Below, in pieces: positions 22,015-31,772 of a DNA stretch of 64,000 nt. Position 1 is the stretch's first letter. Each line of letters begins with the position of its first letter. The notes under the pieces were generated by a model. It searched no databases. It was given only the letters and a program-made list of their open reading frames with translations, and was not told the DNA's origin. Position numbers and translations under genes: made by a program. The stretch spans positions 248,001-312,000 of the forward strand of contig JAQJVL010000202.1 of the NCBI GenBank assembly GCA_035578905.1, read 5' to 3'. The DNA comes from Stictocephala bisonia. Its lineage: Eukaryota; Arthropoda; Insecta; Hemiptera; Membracidae.

Positions 22015-22455
22015 TATTAGTTTGTCTAGTATATTAGGACCTCGATATCAGTATTCAAATGACTTGCTAATTGTTTTATGATATTTTTAAATGGTCGATT
22101 AATATCCAAATGATCTATCTCGCTAATTGATTTAGAATATTGATAACTGTTTGACCACTATCCGAATGACTTGCCAATTGTTGTATGATATTGATTACTG
22201 TTTGATCCGTATCAAAATGACTTGCTAATTGGTTTAGGATATTGATACCTGGTTAATCTTTATCCAAATGACGTGCTAGCTGGTTAAGGATATTGATAAC
22301 TGCTTGATCTTTATCCAAATGACTTGCTAACTGGTTAAGTATATTTATTGATAACTGTTTGACCACTATCCAAATGACGTGCTAATTGGTTTAGGATACT
22401 TTGAACAGGTTGTTTAGTATCCACTGACTACCTAGTTGGTTTATGATATTTTTCA
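22015..22455. repeat. ~50-55 bp minisatellite
   Basis: About eight diverged units with the shared words ATCCAAATGACTTGCTAA, TGGTTTAGGATATTGATA and ACTGTTTGA. Confidence 0.85.
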
Positions 22456-23380
22456 CTAGTTTTCTGTATCCAATATTATGTTTACGGCCATCAGATGGAA
22501 CCAGTAGTATGTGTGTTTCTATATTTGTTTTTTTCATTGGCTTTTTATATATCGAAGGGTGGGAAAATATGTAAAGATGTTGGAGATAAACTTTCCATTA
22601 AAAACAGACTTACTGCCGTAATGGGTCTATTCAAAGGAAAACGGTATTCTGATTGTCTTTGAGTTATTCCATATACATTATACATATACAGGCTTTAAAT
22701 TGATGCAATTGCAATACCGGCTTCTCGCGACCTATTTGTATGATTGATTAATACGGTCAATATAGTACATTCACTTTGTCTATATCAAAGGTCATTTCTC
22801 TTTGGACCTTTGATATCAAATATCAAAGGCCATAATATTTGGAAAATACAAGCACTATAGGTCTATAGTTTCAAATGGAGATATTACTAGGTAGGCCTAA
22901 ATGTTTTAGGATTTTCTCTGCTACCATCATTATTTTGTGAGTGCGTTTTCCACTTTCACTAGCCACCCGATGAAATCTTCTTCGTTCATAACATACATAA
23001 CTTAATCCTACCTAACCTAACCTAGCCCAACTTAACCTAACCTGATGAAACCAAACATAACCTAACTTAATTTTCAGAAAATTCGAGGTCAGTGTCTTTG
23101 ATGAGTGTTCTATATATAGCCTATGCTTGTTTATTAGAATAGTAATTAAATAATATAAAATAATTAAAAATTATATATATACGATTACTTCTGTTACTAA
23201 TTATAATATTATACTTATAATAGTATGTTACTTTTAACAAATAATCGTTTAGTTAAACACCAAATTTTCTTAATTCTACAATTGAACAGAAGTCCAATGT
23301 ATTGATTAGTAACTAGTTATAAGCCTGTCCCAGCAACAATAATTAATCAATTAATACCCACTTTGTAATCCTCCGACTTC
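22456..23380. other. AT-rich DNA with a small hairpin and a TTAGG-like tract
   Basis: ATATCAAAGGTC and GACCTTTGATAT pair around about 11 bases near 22784-22818. A degenerate CCTAA tract spans 22984-23070. No gene. Confidence 0.45.
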
Positions 23381-23690
23381 AACTCTTTTGACATCGCAAT
23401 TAGTTAATGTCCCAGGATTATAATTTAGCCTGACGTCAATTTTTCATAACCTCGTCCACGTCCAGTTAATCGCCTTTTGGATTCCCCCGCCACCCCTCCC
23501 GTCGTTTATAAATTACTCCAACTCCGTAATGGTTGATAAATTGCCTCTAAATTAACCGCTTTTCTGGCCGACAACTGGCTTTTGTTTTTCCCGTTTACGT
23601 CACATCGAGTCGGGTGTGCTGTGTTAATTACACAACAACCCCTTTATAATACGGTGACCGCGCGAAATTTCTGTTCCATTACTTATTTTT
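23380..23690. other. Less AT-rich unique block, possible conserved non-coding DNA
   Basis: Contains homeodomain-type TTAATTA/TTAATCG words, CCCCTTTATAATACGG, and a C-rich stretch (CCCCCGCCACCCCTCCCGTCG). No open frame and no internal repetition. The regulatory reading is only a guess. Confidence 0.22.
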
Positions 23691-23817
23691 AGAGTAATTT
23701 TCTATTAATTTTACTATCAACTGAAATACTTTATATATGTATATAATTTTTATGTTTTATATTGGCAAATGTGTTCGATATTTCCAACGATTCAAGTGTT
23801 TTTAAAAGTAACACAAC

Positions 23818-23851
23818 GTTTCGACAGGTATGAAACTCCGTTCGTCTTCAG
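23818..23851 (-). ncRNA. Hammerhead-like core in a Penelope-like fragment (locus a)
   Basis: The minus strand reads CACCTGAAGA ... GTCGAAACGTTGTG: CTGANGA and GAAA boxes about 20 bases apart, followed by AACGTT. The stem between them is weak. Such motifs sit in Penelope-like retroelement repeats; flanks here are otherwise AT-rich. Confidence 0.3.
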
Positions 23852-23859
23852 GTGCTACT

Positions 23860-24337
23860 TACTAACTTATCATACACATTTTAGTAGTTTGTGTACTGTC
23901 ACGTACTATACAATATTGTAAATAGTGTTATGTTGTTAAGGCGTACATTATTATTTTTATAAATTTATTTTGTTTGGTTGCATTGTGTTGCTTTTAATAT
24001 TATATGCCCCAATGATGTTTATAAAACTTCTTCTACAGTTTTGTAATTCTGAAAAATTCTAAGTAAACATCTTTTCGTTTATTAATTTTGCGTAGATTTA
24101 AATTTTATTTTATTAATTAAATGAACAAACACAAATATTCAAACTTTAATTTTCTGAAAATTAGCTTACAATATATAGTAGCAACGCCTTTTTTCTGTGA
24201 TTAAAGAATCTATTATGGAATCTATAAATAAATCTTGTGTGCTAGATCGATCGTGGTAGATAGCTGGGAGATCGAATATCCGTAACAGGCCACCTGTCAG
24301 ATTTGTTTCTTGTTTAGGACCACCCAGGGTGTACGTA
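23860..24337. other. AT-rich DNA without recognisable feature
   Basis: Nothing supported before the foldback. Confidence 0.35.
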
Positions 24338-24957
24338 GAGCTTTAAGGAGGTGCAATCGGTTTTCGGTGAGTTTATTATTTCCCAATTTTGTAATCAAAA
24401 TTAGTTAATGTACCTTTCCTTGATACAGGAAAAATATATAAACAAATTTTTTTTAACCACTACATTAGAACTTGTGGCCTCATGAAGTGGAGAAATTCAG
24501 CTGATTTAAAATCAGCATAAGGACAAAACCGTTAGTAGTGAAAGTTTAATTTTTTATATCTCCGTCTTTCAAACATAACTGAAGGAATTAATATGTTTAT
24601 CAATTTAAAAATGTACAAAAACTTATAATTTTAAAGGTAAAAAGGGTACTTTTTCACCTTAAAAATTATAAATATTTGTACTTTTTTTAATGAAATACAT
24701 ATTAATCCCTTCAGTTATATGTAAAAAACTAAGTTATACAAAATTAAATTTTTACTTCGAACTATTTTGTCTTATGCTGATTTCAAACCAGCTAAATTTC
24801 TCCACTTCTTAAGGCCACAAGTTCAATGTAGTGGTTAAACAATTTTGTAAATATTTTTCTGTTTCAAGGGAAGGTATATTAACTAATTTTAACTATACGA
24901 TTGGAAAATAATTAACTCACCGAAAACCAATTGCACCACCTTACAGATTTTCTGAAG
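24338..24957. mobile_element. ~620-bp foldback element
   Basis: A nearly gapless inverted repeat over its whole length, centred near 24648 (AAGGTAAAAAGGGTAC against TTTTTCACCTT). Matching pairs include GGTGCAATCGGTTTTCGGTG with its complement at the right end, TTAACCACTACATT/AATGTAGTGGTTAA, GAAGTGGAGAAATT/AATTTCTCCACTTC and ATCAGCATAAG/CTTATGCTGAT. Arms are about 310 bp, roughly 80% identical by eye. No open frame. It resembles palindromic MITEs; a long transcript would be double-stranded RNA. Confidence 0.92.
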
Positions 24958-25627
24958 ACGCGATCAACACCCACCCTTAGCTATTAGCATGTATGCTAGA
25001 AATCTATTAGATCTCTAGATTTATATAATAGGTCTTAAATGTATTTACCTTTTTGACAGGAAATCGATTAATATTTTGATTAATAAATAATAGAGGGTCT
25101 CGGGGAAACAGAAGATTTCGTGGAATCTCTTAAATTTTCTGAAGGAATTTCGATCTGAAATTGAGACATCTAAAAAATTGTTGAGTACTATGTAAAAAAT
25201 GCAATTTTCGTAGATAGGAAAAAAGATAAATGATATATGTATATTTTAGATTCCAGCCGCCATCTCTGTTTTATAAATATGTAAGAGAGAAGGACTTAAC
25301 AAAAATCTCTGGAGTTAAACCACGTCAAGTTTTTTTTTTTTTCAGTTTAAAACTGTAGGACCTTTGTGAGCTTTTGTTTCTTTTGACATACAGTACAAAC
25401 CAGGAGCTGCGACGTCATTGCAGTCAACCCTTTGTCCTGACTTTCCTTGCGCCCTTGTCAGTTACCTACGAGACACTGTTTAAGTTGTTTGATGTTATAA
25501 ATTCTTTTATAATAATTTCCATTTTTTTACTAACCCTTTTTATACCCTGGTGTTTAATTATTTAGTGTCAGTTCTAGGCTTTATTTTTTCTAGGCCTAGA
25601 ACTGAATAAATCTACTGTATTACCTTA
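24958..25627. other. No gene recognised
   Basis: AT-rich; a hydrophobic 63-codon frame at 25374-25565 has no family likeness. Confidence 0.35.
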
Positions 25628-26156
25628 TACACTACGCTCGATACACCTTGGCCTTCGGCCTCGGCATGTGACTTTTTACTACAATAAATAGAAGATTAAC
25701 TGTTTAACGTAAAATCACTGTATTAAATTTATGTACACTACTTGCGTTGCTACCTATTAGTGTAAATACCCAATTTAGCCTATTTCAAATGTGTTCATTT
25801 CATTTGTTTTTGTTTAACAGCTGAAGATTAAACTCATAGCATAGTATTAAAAATGCATTAATCATAGAGCAGATTTGTTCTGTGGAATCGATAGTATAAT
25901 GTCAAACATACAAAATAAAAATATTTATTTATTTCAAAATAGCTGTTATTAATTTACTAAAATCTACCCAATGTTATCCTAATGGAACAATCTTTTAAGG
26001 GTGGTTTATTCCCCTTAGGAGTAGTTGATCAAGATTAAAATGCTTTAGTTGTCCTATTTAAGATCTGAAGAAACACTGTACAAAATTTCAGCTCTCTACC
26101 TACACAAGGTTGGAGAATTAGTGACGAGTGAGTGAGACAGTCAGCTAGGGCTTTGC

Positions 26157-26160
<4 letters not shown>
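25628..26160 (+). mobile_element. Family A, copy 2
   Basis: 5'-truncated copy starting CGCTCGATACACCTTGGCC. It retains the CTTCGGCCTCGG hairpin, the TTAACAGCTGAAGATTAAAC core, AGCTGTTATTAATTTACTAA and the 3' GAGTGAGTGAGACAGTCAGC, GGGCTTTGCCTTT end, running straight into a long TA microsatellite. Confidence 0.85.
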
Positions 26161-26245
<85 letters not shown>

Positions 26246-26258
26246 TTATTTATTTATA
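26160..26258. repeat. (TA)n then (TTTA)n microsatellite
   Basis: About 40 TA units followed by TTTA repeats. It begins exactly where the TATATATA end of family A lies, so it was probably seeded by that element. Confidence 0.95.
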
Positions 26259-26440
26259 GATCCTCCCACAAGGTTCCGATTAAATAAGTTTAAGAACATT
26301 TTACTATTGGGTATAATTTAAATTTGTATTAAAACACCACTTGTTGTTTCTTTACGCTGTTTGTATTTTTTAATTACTGACAAACGTTGTTAAAAGACAA
26401 GGATCCAAAGCCCTCGAGAAAATTTTAAATGGACACCCTG

Positions 26441-26483
26441 GGATGAAAACTCGACTCTCTCTGCATATGAAGCACTTGATGGA
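26441..26483 (-). mobile_element. Degraded tRNA-like SINE head
   Basis: Minus strand: CATCAAGTGCTTCATATGCA, then GAGTCGAGTTTTCATCCC. The anticodon-arm region resembles the SINE head at 521-575 and a decayed box B follows. The rest of 26259-26875 shows nothing recognisable. Confidence 0.3.
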
Positions 26484-26875
26484 TACTAAAACTTGATGCT
26501 TAAGACCAAATACCATCAAATTGGAAAGGGAGCTAAAAATGATTAGTAATCTAAGCACCCACGGATATCAACGGTGTTCTAGTCTGTCCTGAGTTCACCA
26601 TGAGTTGTAAAATTACATCAATTCGAAGGAATAAGAAAATTGACTCTGTTTCATGCTTACCGCCAGTCCTTTGTTATACGTTATCAACAAACAACCTCTT
26701 ACCACTACATTTTTAGTATATTATTTAAGTATTTCGTATTTCAACCATAATTCATAATCGATTAGTCTTTCTTTTTGGCAATCAAAATAAATGTTAACGT
26801 TTATTTTGTGTATGCTTTGAATATTAAGTGATTTCGTTAAATATATCCTGCATGTTTTGATTAATATACCTCGCG

Positions 26876-27470
26876 TTGTATCACATCATCAGAGTGTAAA
26901 ACGTGTTGTGTCACATCATCAGAGTGTAAAACGTGTTTTATCACATTATCAGAGTGTAACTAGTGTTGTGTCACATTTTCAGAGTGTAGCTCGTGTTTTG
27001 TCACAGAAACTGAGTGTAAAACGTGTTTTGTCACATCAATGTAGTGTAACACGTTTTCTGTCACACAAACAGAATGTGGAACATGATGTATCACATAATT
27101 AGAATGTAACACATGTCGTGTCACATAATTAGAGTGTTATTACGTGTTGTGTCAATCCAATGTAGTGTAACACGAGTTGCGTCACATTAGTGGAGTGTAG
27201 CGCCACACCAATGTAGTGTAACACGTGTTGTGCCACACCAATGTAGTGTAAAATTTGTTGTGACACACCAGCAGAGCGTAGAACTCTTGTGTCACTCCAA
27301 TGTAGTGTAACGCCTGTTGCGTTACATTAGTAGAATGTAACACGTGTTGTACCGTATCAATGGAGTGTAACATTTATTGTGTCACGATAAAAGAGAACAA
27401 GTGGTTAATATCAATAGAGTATACCACTTGTTGTTTCACATTAGTACAGTATTAGTATAAAAGGTGTAAC
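26876..27470. repeat. 30-bp minisatellite (~20 units)
   Basis: Unit TCACATCATCAGAGTGTAAA plus ACGTGTTGTG, perfect at first (26881, 26911) and increasingly diverged to the right. Each unit carries GTGTCAC and ACGTGTTG words. The frames at 26857-27102 (plus) and 27182-27373 (minus) are read-through. Confidence 0.95.
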
Positions 27471-27957
27471 AGATTTAATTTAGACATGATTTCTCAGTTT
27501 ACATATAACGTTGAAATCTAACTAATAATCTAACTTGTAATGAAATATATTCTTATATGTAAAGTGTTAAAATAACAAGCAATATTTTAAAAATTGACTA
27601 GTCCTAATCATGTTATAATCGATTAATACTGAAAGAAAAACAATACAGAAATTAAAAAATTACGAAAAAATTCTGCTGAAGTAGAAAAGTAATGGATATA
27701 ATGATAAAAAGTATATGTGTCGTTTCCAATAGGAATAATCAAAATGCAAGTAGAGACCCTACAATAATTGCCTATTGACCCAGAGGCAGTAATGTAACCC
27801 GTAAACTTGGCATTACAAGCACGTTCAGCACTTACACATGCTCACGTAGTTACGTGTCATTTCAACTTGTAAATAGGTGATTTAAGTGAAATAATTCTGT
27901 ACGTGTTCTTTCGTTACTTAACACACTATAAGATGATTCTTAAAAAGCTGAAATGAA
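27471..27957. other. AT-rich DNA without recognisable feature
   Basis: Nothing supported before the LINE tail. Confidence 0.35.
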
Positions 27958-29030
27958 ATGAATGAAATGAAATAGTTTTATTGCTTTTTGACAATATGTA
28001 CATATTGTATAGCAAAAGTCATATTATAATAAAAATGAACCTACAAACTAATGATACATTAAGTGATGTGCTAAAATAACTATAGTAACAATTCCAGCAA
28101 AGCTTAGTGGGGGAGTTCATTCGTTCACAGATTAACGCATTCATTCACTACAAACCCTCTTCTACAGCACTAACATTCATACAAGGATCTCTCCCGTGCC
28201 GTCCGCAAATTAGGAGTCAGCTATAAATTCACCCACAGAATAACAAGCGAGAGCCACTAAGTAGCCTTTTAATCGAGACTTGAATTTGTTGAAATTTTGT
28301 TCCCTTTTTATATAATCTGGGAGAATGTTTAAAATTTTGACGCCTGCTATAGACGGTTTGCGTTCCAGGGCCGATGTACGGTGCCGAGCCACTCTAAAAC
28401 TGTGACTACTTCTTGTTTCGTGTTGATGGATGTCGCTACCTCGTGTTAAATTACATTTGAATCTACAATAGAGTGCAGTCTCCAAAATGTAAATGCAAGG
28501 CAGCGTTAGCAAACCTAATTCCCTTAAGGACTGTTTGCATGACTCTCTAACTTTTAATTTGGAAATTATTCGTATTGGTCTTTTTTGTAGCCGAAAGACT
28601 CTTTGAAGTTTGTCTAAGGAACAGCTACCCCACAGTCTTACTCCGTAGGTAAGGTGAGGGTAAATGAGACCAAAATAGGCCATTAACTGTACCTTAACTG
28701 TGCAAAATTTTGAAATGTTTCTCAAAGCAAAAATACCAGAGGCAATTTTTGCACAAACGCTGTCAATGTGGCAGCTCCAGGTCAACGCCCTATCTAGGTG
28801 AATTCCCAGGAACTTGACAGTGTTTGTTTCATCAAGAAGAATGCCATCAACCATTATCAGTGGCTTTAAGCAAGACTCTTGATCTCTTAAAGAAAAATGA
28901 ATGTATTTTGTTTTTGAATGGTTTGTAGATAAATATTCCATATCAAATTGCTGAACACAGGCATTAAGATTAGTAAACGCTTCAATTTCAAGTGCAGGAG
29001 AAATTGGTGTCTTTTTTTTTATTACTAAAT
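27958..29030 (-). mobile_element. CR1/Jockey-like LINE, 5'-truncated, C-terminal RT frame still open
   Basis: Minus-strand frame of at least 243 codons (28210-28941), which continues open upstream to about 29025 (SPALEIEAFTNLNACVQQFD precedes the first Met). It covers the region after the catalytic FADD motif: NHSKTKYIHF, then KFLGIHLDRALTWSCHID, KIASGIFALRNISKF, AYFGLIYPHLTYGVRLWG, LQRVFRLQKRPIRII, LRELGLLTLPCIYILE, ending YSVGEFIADS. The catalytic palm and endonuclease are missing, so it cannot act. The 3' UTR runs to about 27958 and ends GCAATAAAACTATTTCATTT with a TTTCA-repeat tail. Intactness implies a rather recent insertion. Its 5' edge lies against the quadruplex minisatellite at 29065. 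Confidence 0.93.
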
Positions 29031-29064
29031 TCAGACAAAATTTACTGATATGTCGCTAGAAACG

Positions 29065-29355
29065 GCCCACCCGCCCGCCCATACACGTACAGAGGTAATG
29101 ACCCGCCCACCCACCCATACACGTACAGTGGTAATGACCGGCCCGCCCGCCCATACACGTACAGAGGTCATGACCCGCCCACCCACCCATACATGTACTG
29201 TGGTAATAACCCACCCACACGCCCATACACGTACAGTGGTGATGACCCAACCGCCCACCCATACACGTACATTGGTATTGACCCACCCGCCCAGCCATAC
29301 ACGTGCAATAGTATTGACCCACCCGCCGACCCATAAATACACGTGCAGTGGTATT
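29065..29355 (-). repeat. Quadruplex minisatellite, locus 3 (8 x 36 bp)
   Basis: ACACGTACAG words every 36 bases (29085, 29121, 29157, 29193, 29229, 29265, 29301), C-rich on plus (CCCGCCCGCCC, CCCACCCACCC). Long shadow frames on both strands. Confidence 0.95.
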
Positions 29356-29489
29356 GCAGTTTTTAGTGAAAAATAAATAAAAGTACTAAACAAAATATTG
29401 ACCGTTAATAAAATTAAATTAGCAACTTCTAAAAATAACATTATCTTCAAACAATATTATTTTTAGATAATGTTATTTTTTCCAACCTA

Positions 29490-29598
29490 TTATTGACCCA
29501 CCTGCCCACTCATACACATACAGTGATATTGACCCACCCGCCCACCCATACACACAGTGGTATTGACCCACCCGCCCACCCATACACATACAGTGCAC
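29490..29598 (-). repeat. Quadruplex minisatellite, locus 4 (3 units)
   Basis: Three diverged units of the same 36-bp family with CCCACCCGCCCACCC retained twice. Confidence 0.9.
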
Positions 29599-29988
29599 AC
29601 ATCCTGTTACTGGTGCTGGCTCAGTTGACCTCTGACTGAGTATTAGACAAATGAACAAGATGTGGCGAGGTGTGCAACAGTAACAATGTCACATGATTCC
29701 TGTTACTGGTGCTGGCTCAGTTGACCTCTGACCGAGTATTAGACAAATGAACAAGATGTGGCGAGGTGTGCAACAGTAACAATGTCACATGATTCCTGTT
29801 ACTGAAGCTGGCTCTTTTGACTTCTGACCGAGTATTAGACAAATGAACAAGACATGGCGAGGTGTGCAACAGTATAAATGTCACATGATTCCTGTTACTG
29901 GAGCTGGCTCTTTTGACTTCTGACAGAGTATTAGACAAATGAACAAGACATGGCGAGGTGTGCAACAGTAACAATTTCACATGATTCA
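29599..29988. repeat. 96-bp tandem repeat, four units
   Basis: CCTGTTACTGGTGCTGGCTC recurs at about 29599, 29699, 29795 and 29891 with period 96; each unit also holds GAGTATTAGACAAATGAACA and TGGCGAGGTGTGCAACAGTA. Units are over 90% alike. Embedded among quadruplex arrays. Confidence 0.93.
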
Positions 29989-30019
29989 GTGAGTTTAATA
30001 AGAGTTCGTTTCAGAGGTC

Positions 30020-30320
30020 TTTCCACCCACCCACCCGCCCATACACTTTCAGTGGTATTACGTCTACCACCACGTACCACTGTACGTGTAGAAGTGGTCG
30101 GGTGGGTCAATAACACTGTACGTGTAGGGGTGGACGGGTGGGTCAATACCACTGTACGTGTAGGGGTGGGTGGGTGGGTTAGTACCACTGTACGTGTAGA
30201 GGTGAGTGGATGGGTTTAACAGTTTTTTTTCTAAAATGTTACTTTTACAATACCACTGTACGTGTATGTGTGGGTGGGTGGGTCATTACCACTGTACGTG
30301 TATGGGTGGGCGGGTGGGTC
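30020..30320 (+). repeat. Quadruplex minisatellite, locus 5 with internal inversion
   Basis: One C-rich unit (30020-30058) is followed after a short junction by about five G-rich units to 30235, then two more at 30250-30320 including GGGTGGGCGGGTGGG at 30304-30318. The orientation flip puts the CACGTACC/GTACGTG words of the two orientations side by side. Confidence 0.92.
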
Positions 30321-30480
30321 TAATTTACCACCTGTAAAATGTAAAATGTGGTACAGTGCAAAATTTTGATTTGTAAACTCACTCTCCGGTTACCTGCTCA
30401 TAATTGTTACTACTATGTCGATGGTAGGTAAATGCAAAACAATTATTGTGACAATTCCTCACAATAATTGTTAATAATCA

Positions 30481-30720
30481 ATACCACAGTACTTATATGG
30501 GTGGGAGAGTGGGTCAATACCACTGTACGTGGATGGGTGTTTGGGTTGGTGAATACCACAGTACTTATATGGGTGGGAGAGTGGGTCAATACCACTGTAC
30601 GTGTATGGGGGCCCGCCCACCCATACACGTACAGTGGTGATGACCCACCCGCCCACCCATACACGTACAGTGGTGATGACCCACCCGCCCACCCATACAC
30701 GTACAGTGGTGATTATATTA
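30481..30720. repeat. Quadruplex minisatellite, locus 6, head-to-head arrays
   Basis: About four G-rich units (30481-30609) meet three C-rich units (30610-30715) at GTGTATGGGGGCCCGCCCAC. The junction is a long inverted repeat: CCACTGTACGTGTATGGG to the left, CCCATACACGTACAGTGG to the right. Confidence 0.93.
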
Positions 30721-31620
30721 AGCTAATAATAATAAGTTTAATATTAGCTAATAATATTAAGCATTCAAAATTGTAATTACAACAACTCTAAACGGTTGTG
30801 TTTGAACTACATTGTCCCTAAATGTAGTAAATCACATATACAATAGTCATAACTATAATACTTGTATTGTGAGCCGTTAACAGCATGTTCTACAGTCGTT
30901 AAGTTGACCAATTCAACAAGTCACTTAAAGTATCGCGTAGTGAGTTTTTACTTAGTTTTTCCTATATTTATTGACTGGTACTTTTACAGAAAGCTAAGTA
31001 CGATTTCTAACTACACAGAGAAGAGTGTCATTGAGATAGTTCGGCCAATTACTACATAAATCAAATAAACTATCATAAAGTATGCTCCTAACTAGAATGC
31101 GTTGATTATATTTCAACCTGCATTAAAACTTCTTAACTCTGGAATTTATTTAATTTATCAATTGGATTTCATTTTACTGTCCTTTTAAAATTGATAAAAT
31201 TAGTAATTCTTAAATGATAGTAGCATGAATACAAATCTGTATATGAATTGTAGACCCCATGTTAAAAATTCAGCCTGGCGCAGAGCTTGGAAACGCTAGT
31301 TCAATAAGTAGCCGATAGATTGTGTGCAGCGCCTTTTCCTTCGTCAGTGTGTGTGAGTGAGAGCGCATCGACTATATTTGTCTTTGTTGAACTGTATGCT
31401 GATTATGTCTCTCTCGCACTTCCTTAAAACTCAAAGCAGTTTACTCCCTCAGTTACCTATTAAATTAATCATAAATAAAAATAACAACAACAAACAGGCT
31501 GACTTTTCGCCATAAAGTCTACTTTTTATAGCGATTTGTATTTATTAAGTATTAGTTTGTTTAAATTTTGTTTCTGACTAAGGAATATTTGCAATTAATA
31601 TGATATCATTGCAGGTATTT
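30721..31620. other. No gene recognised
   Basis: AT-rich to 31240. The stretch 31262-31430 is more balanced (AGCCTGGCGCAGAGCTTGG; GTGTGTGAGTGAGAGCGCATC) and unique; nothing can be named. Confidence 0.35.
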
Positions 31621-31634
31621 ATCGAGTTCACAAC

Positions 31635-31665
31635 GTTTCAGAGTCTGTGACGGTACAGTCATCAG
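31635..31665 (-). ncRNA. Hammerhead-like core in a Penelope-like fragment (locus b)
   Basis: The minus strand reads CACCTGATGACTGTACCGTC and then ACAGACTCTGAAACGTTGTG: an exact CTGATGA box, a 4-bp CTGT/ACAG stem, and GAAAC. Stems I and III of a full ribozyme are not evident in the flanks. Confidence 0.35.
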
Positions 31666-31699
31666 GTGAAAAAAAACTAAAACATAGCAATGCTTGATA

Positions 31700-31772
31700 T
31701 ATGAAATGAAATACATCTTTATTTAATCAGGCGAAGTTGGGACTAAAATGTCCCTTCTTCCACTTAACCTGA
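31700..31772 (-). mobile_element. SINE/LINE 3'-tail copy
   Basis: Minus strand: CAGGTTAAGTGG, hairpin GGGAC-ATTTTA-GTCCC (31739-31754), AACTTCGCC, TTAAATAAAG and TTTCATTTCAT. Same tail as 16395-16450 and 18722-18800. No 5S head, so 5'-truncated or a LINE copy. Confidence 0.75.

Noticed and set aside
22700..22760. Possible promoter from balanced composition and TATA-like words
   Set aside because: Nothing beyond composition supports it.
24245..24290. GTGGTAGATAGCTGGGAGATCG as a tRNA fragment
   Set aside because: The putative boxes are about 20 bases apart, too close for a tRNA.
26881..27470. CRISPR-like array of ~30-bp repeats
   Set aside because: Units are contiguous without unique spacers and diverge gradually; the genome context is eukaryotic.
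29717..29980. 87-codon minus frame with repeated LLLHTSPCLVHLSNT
   Set aside because: It is the 96-bp tandem repeat read in one frame.
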